DNA of 64,000 nt, taken from Heliocidaris tuberculata (taxonomy: Eukaryota; Echinodermata; Echinoidea; Camarodonta; Echinometridae). A program made the translations under genes and the position numbers. The DNA lies in the NCBI GenBank assembly GCA_025618425.1, contig CM046838.1, positions 11,755,550 through 11,819,549 of the forward strand. The letters are read 5' to 3'. This document shows, in pieces, positions 12,064 through 23,179 of this stretch. The notes under the pieces were generated by a model that was given only the letters and a program-made list of their open reading frames with translations, searched no databases and was not told where the DNA came from. Positions within the stretch are counted from its first letter, which is position 1. Every line of letters begins with the position of its first letter.

Positions 12064-12882
12064 TCATTCTCTGTATGAATTAGTTGGTCTTTCATGATAA
12101 TTATATGCAAATTTAGACCAGTTTATATTCTTAAAAGACAAATGATCATCTGATATATTTTCCACATTAATATGATTTTTACCTTGTTTTCCATTATTTC
12201 CCAGTGCTATTTGAATACTGATTGGAAAGTGATCACTTCCGAAAGAATTTTCCATAACCTTCCACATCGCCTTACTGGCCAGTGATGGGGAGGAAATACA
12301 TAAATCTAAGCACGATAATTTTCCAGTGCATGGGTCCAGTCTGGTTCCTGTTTTATCATTCAAAACTATCAAATTGTTCTCATTTACAAATTGCTCAGTG
12401 GCCTGTCCATTTCTGTCTGTTTTCTCGCTGCCCCACAGGGTACTATGTGCATTGAAATCTCCTATAATTATCACTTTATCCTTTTTATTTACATTCTTCA
12501 GTAATTCATTTAAAATTGATTCATTCAATCTCTTACAAGGATTGTAAAAGTTTATAATGGACACTTTTTCATTAGCCACATAAATGTTCACTTGTTGTAA
12601 TTCTAAGTTCAAATCGTTAATTGGACCTTCGTAATTAATATTATCGTGCACATATATGGCACAACCACCTCGACGTTGACCTTCTCTATTTCTTGAAAGA
12701 CATGTATATTCAGGAATACATAGAGTACTATATTCAGAAAACCATGTTTCCTGAACACATAACATATCATATTCTTTATATATATTCAAATGATTGAGGA
12801 GTTCATTGCCGTGTCCTAGTAAACCTTGGGAATTCCATTGAAGAATGGAAAGTAGGGCCATAATGAATTTAATCCCTGCCAT
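12064..12882 (-). pseudogene. LINE ORF2, apurinic/apyrimidinic endonuclease domain
   Basis: About 272 residues beginning MAGIKFIMALLSILQWNSQG. All expected catalytic positions of the exonuclease-endonuclease-phosphatase fold can be seen: N in LQWNSQG, E in VQETWFS, Y in INFYNPC, D and N in IGDFNAH, D in SCLDLCI and the terminal SDH in GSDHFPI. The domain nicks the target DNA to prime reverse transcription. The frame ends near an A-run (T8 on the plus strand at 12052-12060), probably a frameshift; a linker typical of the post-endonuclease region (VPWWNKECSEKIKERN) follows at 12037-11831 in another frame. The protein is no longer a complete ORF2. Confidence 0.88.
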
Positions 12883-14067
12883 GTTGTACTAAGTGCTCTC
12901 TTTTTTGTTGCAGTGATCTTTTTGCTGCTGCCAAAATCAAGGCATTAATATCTTCCTCTGTTTTCCCCTCTGTAAAAGAAAGGATTAGGTTACATATGAA
13001 ATCAATAATTTGTTCATCGTTTGCTGTAGCTATAAAGTTCGTGTTTGTTGTGGGTTTTTGGCTTATTTCTGTTTTACTTCTAATTGAAGTGGTAGCCTGA
13101 CTAGGTAATTCAGACAGTGGTTGTGCAATATGGTTTGGGCAGTCGGCGGTTAAGATGGTAGGTGCCACATTTGAAGGTGTTGCTACACGTACCTGAGGCC
13201 ATACATTTGAAGTACATGTATTTTGGGCTTTGTTCTGATCATCAGGCTTTTGGCCATCTTGTACTTTTAAATTTGGTTTAGGTTGGGAAATCTCCATGGT
13301 ATCTTCAGTCTGCATGGCCTGTTTCTGAGTTTGTTGTGTTTTCCAGATTTGAGAAGCTTCTGCATATGTTAGCTTTTTAGTAATTTTGATTTCCTGAACT
13401 TGTTTTGCCTTCTTTGCTTGTTCACATCCATGGAATGCCGCCGAATGCTCCCCTCCACAGTTTGCACATATTGGTGTTAATTTCTTTTTACATTGGTCGA
13501 ATGTGTGCTGCTCTCCACATCTGACGCATCTGAGCTTTGATCTGCATATATCTGCAGTATGGCCAAACCTTTGGCATTTGTAGCATCTTGTTACCTGAGG
13601 AATATACTGCTTTACTGCAAAGAACTGGTAGCAGAGGATTACATTTTCAGGGAGATCTGTATTGAAGGTAAGTATGACACTTCTCATTGGAATGTGTGAC
13701 GGCTGGCTCACTCCCGCCCCCTCTGTTTCATTGTCATTCTTGTTCCTCCGGTCTTTTTTCACTATTCTTTTCACTGCCGTTACATTCTGAGCTCTTAATT
13801 CTTCAAGTATCTCTTCTTCTGACATTTCAGTAGGGACCCCATATATCACCCCTTTTGTTCCCCTTTTACTTTCTGTGGCCCTTACAGGCAGGGCGGATCC
13901 AGAATTTCGTATAAGGGGGGGGGGCACACAAATGCAGGATTGTCAACTTTGGGAAACTGCTTGGAGGGAGACCAATATTTTTTTGGTCTCTCGCCAGCCC
14001 TCCAAAAGTCGCTCAGTGGGGGGGAGGGAGGTGATGGGGTCCAGTTCCCCTCCATAATTCTCTGACA

Positions 14068-14115
<48 letters not shown>

Positions 14116-14392
14116 TTTTTCTGCTCGAAAAGGGGGGGGGGGGCACAATCGCAAATAGGGGGGGGGGGCACATTGCATTGTTTTCCCTCAAAAGGGGGGG
14201 GGGGGCACGGGCCGGGATTGCCCCCCCCCCCCCCCCGGATCCGCCACTGCTTACAGGTATATTACCTATAGTTCGGATCTGTGAGACAGCTTTCATCTGT
14301 TTGGTGTTATAAGATTGCACTGCACCAATTAGGGTGTCGCCGAAACGTCCAACTGAAAACAGAAAAAATATTTCTAAATTTAAAAAAGTCAT
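12869..14392 (-). pseudogene. LINE ORF1 (gag-like, CCHC zinc knuckles), split by insertion
   Basis: The N-terminal part (14392 to 14250) encodes VGRFGDTLIGAVQSYNTKQ and continues, after a 361-bp hAT-like insertion, as SKRGTKGVIYGVPTEMSEEE and onward to the stop at 12869. Three zinc knuckles are visible: CYKCQRFGHTADIC (CX2CX4HX4C), CVRCGEQHTFDQC and CANCGGEHSAAFHGC, the usual ORF1 nucleic-acid-binding module of I/Jockey-type LINEs. The segment before the knuckles looks like a degenerate RRM-type fold, by family analogy. Downstream of the insertion the frame is fully open. ORF2 starts at an ATG 14 nt before the ORF1 stop, so the frames overlap as in many LINEs that rely on reinitiation. Confidence 0.85.
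13889..14249. mobile_element. hAT-like MITE in LINE ORF1 (copy A)
   Basis: Left end CAGGGCGGATCCAG and right end CCGGATCCGCCACTG are inverted copies. CTTACAGG flanks both sides (13881-13888 and 14250-14257), a perfect 8-bp duplication typical of hAT transposons. The interior is long G, C and A homopolymers plus a TCTGACAAGCAAAA motif. No protein is encoded. Confidence 0.9.
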
Positions 14393-14589
14393 GTAATACC
14401 ATTCATTTACTAAATTTGGAATCTATGGAGGAGCAAAATTGGTCTAAAAATAGGCAAAACTATTGAAATTTCAAAGTAATAATGCGAAATTTTATTGCTT
14501 TCATGGGCTTTCATGAGAGAATTCGAATACCGTACTTCCGACAAAGAACATCGCTAAATTCAAAATGTATCAAGCTAGTTATGACAAGT

Positions 14590-16835
14590 GTTACAGAAGT
14601 TCGCAAGACATTTCATATTTTCAGCTGTTTACAGCATGAAATAGAGGAGATATTCAGCTTTATCATGGTATAGGTCGCTATGCTTAGCAAGTTGTGTGGA
14701 TCTTACTGTTGACTTCAAGACGGCACATATTCTCAAAATATTACACTTCGCGTGAACAATACATAGCGCCACTACGGTATGGAACTTCGCGTAATTCAAT
14801 AATGAAGTTCTAAAGAAAAAGTGTTATAAATGTTCGCAAGACATTGCATATTCTTAGCTGATTACACCATGAAATAGAGGAGATATTCAGCTTTATCATG
14901 GTATAGGTCGCATGCTTAGCAAGTTGTGTGGATCTTACTGTTTAAACTTCAAGACAGCTCATATTCTCGAAATATTACACTTCGCGTGCACAATAGCGTC
15001 AAGTACGGTATTATGGACCTTCGCGTAACTCAACAATGAAGTTCTGAAGAAAAAGTGTTATAAATGTTCGCAAGACACTTCATATTCTTAGCTGATTACA
15101 CCATGAAATAAAGGAGATATTCAGCTTTATCATGGTATAGGTCGCTATGCTTAGTAAGTTGTGTGGATCTTACTGTTTAAACTTCAAGACGGCACATATT
15201 CTCGAAATATTACACTTCGCGTGCACAATTATTGACAATGTAGCGCCAGTACGGTATTATTTTGAGCTACGCGTTACTCAAGAATGAAGTTCTAAAGAAA
15301 GAGTATTATAAATGTTCGTAAGACACTTCATATTCTTAGCTGATTACACCATGAAATAGAGGAGATATCCAGCTTTATCACGGTATAGGTCGTTATGCTT
15401 AGCAAGTTTTGTGGATCTTACTGTTTAAACTTGAATACGGCACATATTCTCGAAATATTACACTTCGCGTGAACAATACATAGCGCCACTACCATGACTA
15501 CGGTATTATGGAGTTTCGCGTAACTCAATAATAAAGTTCTAAAGAAAAAGTGTTATAAATGTTCGCAAGACATTTCATATTCTTCGCTGATTACATCATG
15601 AAATAGAAGAGATATTCAGCTTAATCATGGTATAGGTCACTATGCTCAGCAAGTTGTGTGGATCTTACTGTTTAAACTTCAAGACGGCACATATTCTCGA
15701 AATATTACACTTCGCGTGCAAAATAGCGCCAGTGTATGATATTATGAAGTTCTGAAGAAAAAGTGTTATAAATGTTCGCAAGACATTTCATATTCTTAGC
15801 TGATTACATCATGAAATAAAGGAGATATTCAGCTGTATCATGGTATAGGTCGCTATGCTTAGCAAGTTGTCTGGATCTTACTGTTTAAACTTCAAGACGG
15901 CACATAAATATCCTCAAAATATTAAATTTCGCATCAGCAATAGCGCCAGTATGGTATTATGAAGTTCTGAAGAAAAAGTGTTATAAATCTGTTCGCAAGA
16001 CATTTCATATTCTTAGCTGATTACACCATGAAATAGAGGAGATATTCAGCTTTATCATGGTATAGGTCACTATGCTTATCAAGTTGTGTGGATATTACTG
16101 TTTAAATTCATGACAGCTCATATCTTTATATTGCACTCCGCATTAGAGCGCCCGTATGGTGTATTATGGAGCTTCGCGTAACTCATAATTCTAAAGACGA
16201 AGTGTTATAAAATTAATGTTCGTGAGACACTTCATATTCTTAGCTGATTACACCAGCTTCGCGTAACTCAATAATGAAGTTCTAAAGACGAAGTGTTATA
16301 AATGTTCGTGAGACACTTCATATTCTTAGCTGATTACACCATGAAATAGAGGAGATATTCAGCTTTATCATGGTATAGGTCGCTATGCTTAGCAAGTTGT
16401 GTGGATCTTACTATTTAAACTTCAAGACGGCCCATATTCTGGAAATATTACACTTCGCGTGAACAATACGTTGCGCCACTACGATATTATGGAGCTTCGC
16501 GTAACTCAATAATGAAGTTCTAAAGAAAAAGTGTTATAAATGTTCGCAAGACATTGCATATTCTTAGCTGATTAAACCATGAAATAGAGGAGATATTCAG
16601 CTTTATCATGGTATAGATCACTATACTTAGCAAATTGTGTGGATCTTACTGTTTAAACTTCAAGACAGCACATATATCCTCGAAATATTAAAATCCGCAT
16701 CAACAACAGCGCCGTTATGGTATTATGAAGTTCTGAAGAAACAGTTTTATAAAAGATTCGTAAGACATTTCATATTCTTAGCTAATTATAGCATGAAACA
16801 GAGGAGATATTCAGCTTTATAATGGTATAGGCAAA
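14590..16835. repeat. ~230-bp satellite, copy A, about 10 units
   Basis: Units contain GGAGATATTCAGCTTTATCA, GGTATAGGTCGCTATGCTTA, CAAGTTGTGTGGATCTTACT and ATATTACACTTCGCGTG. The GGAGATATTCAGC word falls at about 14646, 14878, 15113, 15360, 15607, 15825, 16042, 16344, 16588 and 16803. Spacing ranges from ~215 to ~300 because the segment between TTCGCGTG and TTATGAAGTT varies in length. The same family occurs at 20.7, 27.05 and 43.8 kb. Confidence 0.95.
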
Positions 16836-17059
16836 GACTTTTAATAGTATCAAGACAGATTACTCTCACCTACTTCCGTAGTACATTCGGCAGACGCAAA
16901 TTGCTGTGTTAAAATAGACTCGGAAAAATACGTTCGCCATAGGTATAACACGTGAAAAGCTGTCTCATTTTTTCTTGATCATTTCATATCTTACTCTATC
17001 TTTTTCAAGTCTGATTTTTGCATGAGAGAAAGGATGGATAGTTCAAAAAACATTTATTG

Positions 17060-17916
17060 AACCTTTATTATCAATAAATGCCACTATGAATCCCCGGGAT
17101 CATGCCTGCTTTTTGACATAATCATCTGCCATAGGGTTAACACGTGAAAACATGGATTTTAAGAATGATATAGTTCCTCTGGTATTTCCTTGAATTACAT
17201 GTAAATGTGGCTTACATGTAATTGAGACTCTGAACAAGATTAATGATGGCTCAAAAAGTGGAAGGGACCCCACATAAATCCCCGGGAATATGCATGCTTT
17301 TGGCCTTCCAGCTCCCATAGGTTAACACGCAAAAACAGGGATTTTCGAATGATTATAATTCCCCCAGAATTAGATTAAAATTTTGAAAAATGTGACTTAA
17401 ATAAAATTTAAAGCTCTGAAAATGTATGATTAAGTCTCAACTAGTCGAACAGACCCCGCATAAATCCCAGGGAATATGCATGCTTTTGACCCCCAAAAAG
17501 TCTCGCTTGCCATAGGTTTACACGCGAAAACAAGGAATTTTAGGATGATTATAATTCCCATAGTTTTTATTTGAAAATATAAAAACTGTTATTTACATGT
17601 AATTTGAGGCTTTGAACAAGCTTACTGAAGGCTCAAAAAAATTGAAAAGACCCCACATAAATCCCGGGGAATATGCATGCTTTTGACCAAAACAGTCTCG
17701 CCTGCCATAGGTTTACACGCGAAAACAAGGAATATTAGGATGATTATAATTCCCATAGTTTTTATTTGAAAATATAAAAACTGTGATTTACTGAAATTTA
17801 AAGCTCTAAAATGTATAATTAAGGCTCAATAGTCGAGTAAACCCCCCATAAATCCCCGGAATATGCATGCTTTTGGCCTTCCAGCTCCCATAGCTAGGTT
17901 AACACATAAAAAGAGG
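17060..17916. repeat. ~190-bp satellite, copy A, cut by the gap
   Basis: Units share AATCCCCGGGAATATGCATG, CTTTTGGCCTTCCAGCTCCC, ATAGGTTAACACG and AATGATTATAATTCCC. The ATATGCATGCTTTT word lies at about 17288, 17473, 17673 and 17862. The array is interrupted by the N gap; the corresponding array at 23.2-24.4 kb shows what probably follows. Confidence 0.93.
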
Positions 17917-18416
17917 NNNNNNNNNNNNNNNNNNNNNNNNNNNNNNNNNNNNNNNNNNNNNNNNNNNNNNNNNNNNNNNNNNNNNNNNNNNNNNNNNNNN
18001 NNNNNNNNNNNNNNNNNNNNNNNNNNNNNNNNNNNNNNNNNNNNNNNNNNNNNNNNNNNNNNNNNNNNNNNNNNNNNNNNNNNNNNNNNNNNNNNNNNNN
18101 NNNNNNNNNNNNNNNNNNNNNNNNNNNNNNNNNNNNNNNNNNNNNNNNNNNNNNNNNNNNNNNNNNNNNNNNNNNNNNNNNNNNNNNNNNNNNNNNNNNN
18201 NNNNNNNNNNNNNNNNNNNNNNNNNNNNNNNNNNNNNNNNNNNNNNNNNNNNNNNNNNNNNNNNNNNNNNNNNNNNNNNNNNNNNNNNNNNNNNNNNNNN
18301 NNNNNNNNNNNNNNNNNNNNNNNNNNNNNNNNNNNNNNNNNNNNNNNNNNNNNNNNNNNNNNNNNNNNNNNNNNNNNNNNNNNNNNNNNNNNNNNNNNNN
18401 NNNNNNNNNNNNNNNN
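17917..18416. other. assembly gap, exactly 500 N
   Basis: 500 consecutive N, a placeholder size commonly used for gaps of unknown length. Open frames reported across it are meaningless. Confidence 1.
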
Positions 18417-18537
18417 ATAACATATCATATTCTTTATATATATTCAAATGATTGAGGAGTTCATTGCCGTGTCTTAGTAATTTGGAATTCCATTGAAGAA
18501 TGGAAAGTAGGGCCACAATGAATTTAATCCCTGCCAT
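18417..18537 (-). pseudogene. LINE endonuclease N-terminal fragment, copy B
   Basis: The first ~40 residues of the endonuclease (MAGIKFIVALLSILQWNS, then LLRHGNELLNHLNIYKEYDML) run into the N gap. A small deletion relative to copy A removes QGL and neighbouring bases. Confidence 0.85.
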
Positions 18538-18841
18538 GTTGTACTAAGTGCTCTCTTTTTTGTTGCAGTGATCTTTTTGCTGCTGCCAAAATCAAGGCAT
18601 TAATATCTTCCTCTGTTTTCCCCTCTGTAAAAGAAAGGATTAGGTTACATATGAAATCAATAATTTGTTCATCGTTTGCTGTAGCTATAAAGTTTGTGTT
18701 TGTTGTGGGTTTTTGGCTTATTTCTGTTTTACTTCTAATTGAAGTGGTAGCCTGACTAGGTAATTCAGACAGTGGTTGTGCAATATGGTTTGGGCAGTCG
18801 GCGGTTAAGATGGTAGGTGCCACATTTGAAGGTGTTGCTAC

Positions 18842-19320
18842 CATAGGCGCCGGAAGCGGGGGGGGGGGGGGGCAGGGGGGGCAGTCGCCCCCCAAACGAA
18901 AAAGTGGGGGGGCAAAATGCATTTTCGCCCCCCCCCCCAAAAGCCCCCCCCCAAAAAAAAAAAAAAAAAAAAAAAGGGAGAGGAAGAAGAAGAAGAAGAA
19001 AAAGAAGAAGAGTTGGAATGAAAATATTGTATATAACTTAGAAAAGTGGTTATTTTTCGCTCGCTCGCTTCGCTCGCTCGCAAAATAAAAGATTATATGT
19101 GTGATTTACGCCAGTGCTCGTAACCAGCTCTGTTTGCTTCGCTATCTCGCTTTCGAGTTTCTTCGAAAATTTTTACGCGTCTTGTCCCCCCCAAAAAAAA
19201 ATTCTGCGTACACCTCTGGTCACCTCCGAAAATTTTTGACATGAGCCCCCTCCCCATCCAAAATAGTGAGCCCCCTGGGTTGTTTGCCCCCCCAATCCAG
19301 AATTGCTTCCGGCGCGCCTG
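18842..19320. mobile_element. hAT-like element private to copy B
   Basis: Starts CATAGGCGCCGGAAGC and ends GCTTCCGGCGCGCCTG; apart from two positions the ends are inverted copies. GTTGCTAC flanks both sides (18834-18841 and 19321-19328), a perfect 8-bp duplication; the left copy has a single GTTGCTAC and no insert. The interior has poly-G/C/A tracts, AAGAAG runs and a GCTCGCTCGCTTCGCTCGC motif, and no transposase. Confidence 0.93.
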
Positions 19321-20031
19321 GTTGCTACACGTACCTGAGGCCATACATTTGAAGTACATGTATTTTGGGCTTTGTTCTGATCATCAGGCTTTTGGCCATC
19401 TTGTACTTTTAAATTTGGTTTAGGTTGGGAAATCTCCATGGTATCTTCAGTCTGCATGGCCTGTTTCTGAGTTTGTTGTGTTTTCCAGATTTGAGAAGCT
19501 TCTGCATATGTTAGCTCTTTAGTAATTTTGATTTCCTAAACTTGTTTTGCCTTCTTTGCTTGTTCACATCCATGGAATGCCGCCGAATGCTCCCCTCCAC
19601 AGTTTGCACATATTGGTGTTAATTTCTTTTTACATTGGTCGAATGTGTGCTGCTCTCCACATCTGACGCATCTGAGCTTTGATCTGCATATATCTGCAGT
19701 ATGGCCAAACCTTTGGCATTTGTAGCATCTTGTTACCTGAGGAATATACTGCTTTACTGCAAAGAACTGGTAGCAGAGGATTACATTTTCAGGGAGATCT
19801 GTATTGAAGGTAAGTATGACACTTCTCATTGGAATGTGTGACGGCTGGCTCACTCCCGCCCCCTCTGTTTCATTGTCATTCTTGTTCCTCCGGTCTTTTT
19901 TCACTATTCTTTTCACTGCCGTTACATTCTGAGCTCTTTAATTCTTCAAGTATCTCTTCTTCTGACATTTCAGTAGGGACCCCATATATCACCCCTTTTG
20001 TTCCCCTTTTACTTTCTGTGGCCCTTACAGG

Positions 20032-20200
20032 CAGGGGCGGATCCAGAATTTCGTATAAGGGGGGGGGGGCACACAAATGCAGGATTGTCAACTTTGGGAA
20101 ACTGCTTGGAGGGAGACCAATATTTTTTTGGTCTCTCGCCAGCCCTCCAAAAGTCGCTCAGTGGGGGGGGGGGGAGGTGATGGGGTCCAGTTCCCCTCCA

Positions 20201-20242
<42 letters not shown>

Positions 20243-20373
20243 TTTTCTGCTCGAAAAGGGGGGGGGGGGGGGGGCACAATCGCAAATAGGGGGGGGGGGG
20301 CACATTGCATTGTTTTCCTTCAAAAGGGGGGGGGCACGGGCCGGGATTGCCCCCCCCCCTGGATCCGCCACTG
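20032..20373. mobile_element. hAT-like MITE in LINE ORF1 (copy B)
   Basis: Same insertion site and target duplication (CTTACAGG at 20024-20031 and 20374-20381) as the insert at 13889-14249, with homopolymers of different length. Left end CAGGGGCGGATCCAG, right end CTGGATCCGCCACTG. Confidence 0.93.
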
Positions 20374-20714
20374 CTTACAGGTATATTTATTACCTATAGT
20401 TTGGATCTGTGAGACAGCTTTCATCTGTTTGGTGTTATAAGATTGCACTGCACCAATTAGGGTGTCGCCGAAACGTCCAACTGAAAACAGAAAAATATTT
20501 CTAAATTTAAAAAAGTCATGTAATACCATTCATTTACTAAATTTGGAATCTATGGAGGAGCAAAATTGGTCTAAAAATAGGCAAAACTATTGAAATTTCA
20601 AAGTAATAATGCGAAATTTTATTGCTTTCATGGGCTTTCATGAGAGAATTCGAATACCGTACTTCCGACAAAGAACATCGCTAAATTCAAAATGTATCAA
20701 GCTAGTTATGACAA

Positions 20715-22955
20715 GTGTTACAGAAGTTCGCAAGACATTTCATATTTTCAGCTGTTTACAGCATGAAATAGAGGAGATATTCAGCTTTATCATGGTATAG
20801 GTCGCTATGCTTAGCAAGTTGTGTGGATCTTACTGTTGACTTCAAGACGGCACATATTCTCAAAATATTACACTTCGCGTGAACAATACATAGCGCCACT
20901 ACGGTATGGAACTTCGCGTAATTCAATAATGAAGTTCTAAAGAAAAAGTGTTATAAATGTTCGCAAGACATTGCATATTCTTAGCTGATTACACCATGAA
21001 ATAGAGGAGATATTCAGCTTTATCATGGTATAGGTCGCATGCTTAGCAAGTTGTGTGGATCTTACTGTTTAAACTTCAAGACAGCTCATATTCTCGAAAT
21101 ATTACACTTCGCGTGCACAATAGCGTCAACTACGGTATTATGGACCTTCGCGTAACTCAACAATGAAGTTCTGAAGAAAAAGTGTTATAAATGTTCGCAA
21201 GACATTTCATATAGTAGCTGATTACAGCATGAAATAAAGGAGATATTCAGCTTTATCATGGTATAGGTCGCTATGCTTAGTAAGTTGTGTGGATCTTACT
21301 GTTTAAACTTCAAGACGGCACATATTCTCGAAATATTACACTTCGCGTGCACAATTATTGACAATGTAGCGCCAGTACGGTATTATTTTGAGCTACGCGT
21401 AACTCAAGAATGAAGTTCTAAAGAAACAGTATTATAAATGTTCGTGAGACACTTCATATTCTTAGCTGATTACACCATGAAATAGAGGAGATATCCAGCT
21501 TTATCACGGTATAGGTCGTTATGCTTAGCAAGTTTTGTGGATCTTACTGTTTAAACTTGACTACGGCACATTTTCTCGAAATATTACACTTCGCGTGAAC
21601 AATATATAGCGCCACTACCATGACTACGGTGTTATGGAGTTTCGCGTAACTCAATAATAAAGTTCTAAAGAAAAAGTGTTATAAATGTTCGCAAGACATT
21701 TCATATTCTTCGCTGATTACATCATGAAATAGAAGAGATATTCAGCTTAATCATGGTATAGGTCACTATGCTCAGCAAGTTGTGTGGATCTTACTGTTTA
21801 AACTTCAAGACGGCACATATTCTCGAAATATTACACTTCGCGTGCAAAATAGCGCCAGTGTATGATATTATGAAGTTCTGAAGAAAAAGTGTTATAAATG
21901 TTCGCAAGACATTTCATATTCTTAGCTGATTACATCATGAAATAAAGGAGATATTCAGCTGTATCATGGTATAGGTCGCTATGCTTAGCAAGTTGTCTGG
22001 ATCTTACTGTTTAAACTTCAAGACGGCACATAAATATCCTCAAAATATTAAATTTCGCATCAGCAATAGCGCCAGTATGGTATTATGAAGTTCTGAAGAA
22101 AAAGTGTTATAAATCTGTTCGCAAGACATTTCATATTCTTAGCTGATTACACCATGAAATAGAGGAGATATTCAGCTTTATCATGGTAAAGGTCACTATG
22201 CTTAGCAAGTTGTGTGGATATTACTGTTAAAATTCAAGACAGCTCATATCTTTATATTGCACTCCGCATTAAAGCGCCCGTATGGTGTATTATGGAGCTT
22301 CGCGTAACTCAATAATGAAGTTCTAAAGACGAAGTGTTATAAATGTTCGTGAGACACTTCATATTCTTAGCTGATTACACCAGCTTCGCGTAACTCAATA
22401 ATTCTAAAGACGAAGTGTTATAAATGTTCGTGAGACACTTCATATTCTTAGCTGATTACACCATGAAATAGAGGAGATATTCAGCTTTATCATGGTATAG
22501 GTCGCTATGCTTAGCAAGTTGTGTGGATCTTACTATTTAAACTTCAAGACGGCCCATATTCTGGAAATATTACACTTCGCGTGAACAATACGTTGCGCCA
22601 CTACGATATTATGGAGCTTCGCGTAACTCAATAATGAAGTTCTAAAGAAAAAGTGTTATAAATGTTCGCAAGACATTGCATATTCTTAGCTGATTAAACC
22701 ATGAAATAGAGGAGATATTCAGCTTTATCATGGTATAGATCACTATACTTAGCAAATTGTGTGGATCTTACTGTTTAAACTTCAAGACAGCACATATATC
22801 CTCGAAATATTAAAATCCGCATCAACAACAGCGCCGTTATGGTATTATGAAGTTCTGAAGAAACAGTTTTATAAAAGATTCGTAAGACATTTCATATTCT
22901 TAGCTAATTATAGCATGAAACAGAGGAGATATTCAGCTTTATAATGGTATAGTCA
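20715..22955. repeat. ~230-bp satellite, copy B, about 10 units
   Basis: Collinear with 14590-16835. In the seventh-eighth unit both copies carry a ~100-bp internal duplication around CTTCGCGTAACTCAATAAT, but the short variant (missing ATGAAG) comes first in copy A and second in copy B. Confidence 0.95.
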
Positions 22956-23179
22956 AAGACTTTTAATAGTATCAAGACAGATTACTCTCACCTACTTCCG
23001 TAGTACATTCGGCAGACGCAAATTGCTGTGTTAAAATAGACTCGGAAAAATACGTTCGCCATAGGTATAACACGTGAAAAGCTGTCTCATTTTTTCTTGA
23101 TCATTTCATATCTTACTCTATCTTTTTCAAGTCTGATTTTTGCATGAGAGAAAGGATGGATAGTTCAAAAAACATTTAT

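Larger units (their letters stand above)
10676..14450 (-). mobile_element. RNase H-bearing non-LTR retrotransposon (I/Jockey group), copy A, RT domain deleted
   Basis: Read on the minus strand, the order is ORF1 with zinc knuckles (14392 to 12869), AP endonuclease (from 12882), a short post-endonuclease linker (12037-11831), RNase H (11767-11018) and a C-terminal CCHC tail ending at 10676. The expected reverse transcriptase, normally several hundred residues between linker and RNase H, is absent: only ~64 bp separate those two pieces. The element is therefore non-autonomous. It also carries a hAT-like insertion in ORF1. The 5' end is uncertain, near 14400-14450, where it abuts satellite DNA. 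Confidence 0.85.
12759..17916. repeat. large duplicated block, left copy
   Basis: Matches 18417-24040 almost base for base in the same orientation and order: endonuclease start, ORF1, hAT-like insertion, 230-bp satellite, 190-bp satellite. The block ends at the N gap. Offset to the right copy is ~5655 at 12882 and ~6125 after ORF1; most of the change is a 479-bp insertion in the right copy. Confidence 0.95.
18524..20520 (-). pseudogene. LINE ORF1, copy B, disrupted
   Basis: Same protein as copy A but broken four ways. A hAT-like element lies in the N-terminal part (20032-20373) and another at 18842-19320. A Q-to-stop change follows KKAKQV (TAG near 19537). One extra T near 19940 shifts the frame after EEILEEL. 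The three zinc knuckles survive. The C-terminal ~110 residues to the stop at 18524 remain readable and overlap the ORF2 start by 14 nt as in copy A. Confidence 0.85.

Noticed and set aside
17826..18537. Open frames of ~185-212 codons across the gap
   Set aside because: Most of their codons are N; they exist only because the gap has no stop codons.
19829..20440. 203-codon plus-strand frame
   Set aside because: Antisense of LINE ORF1 joined through poly-G and poly-A of a MITE.
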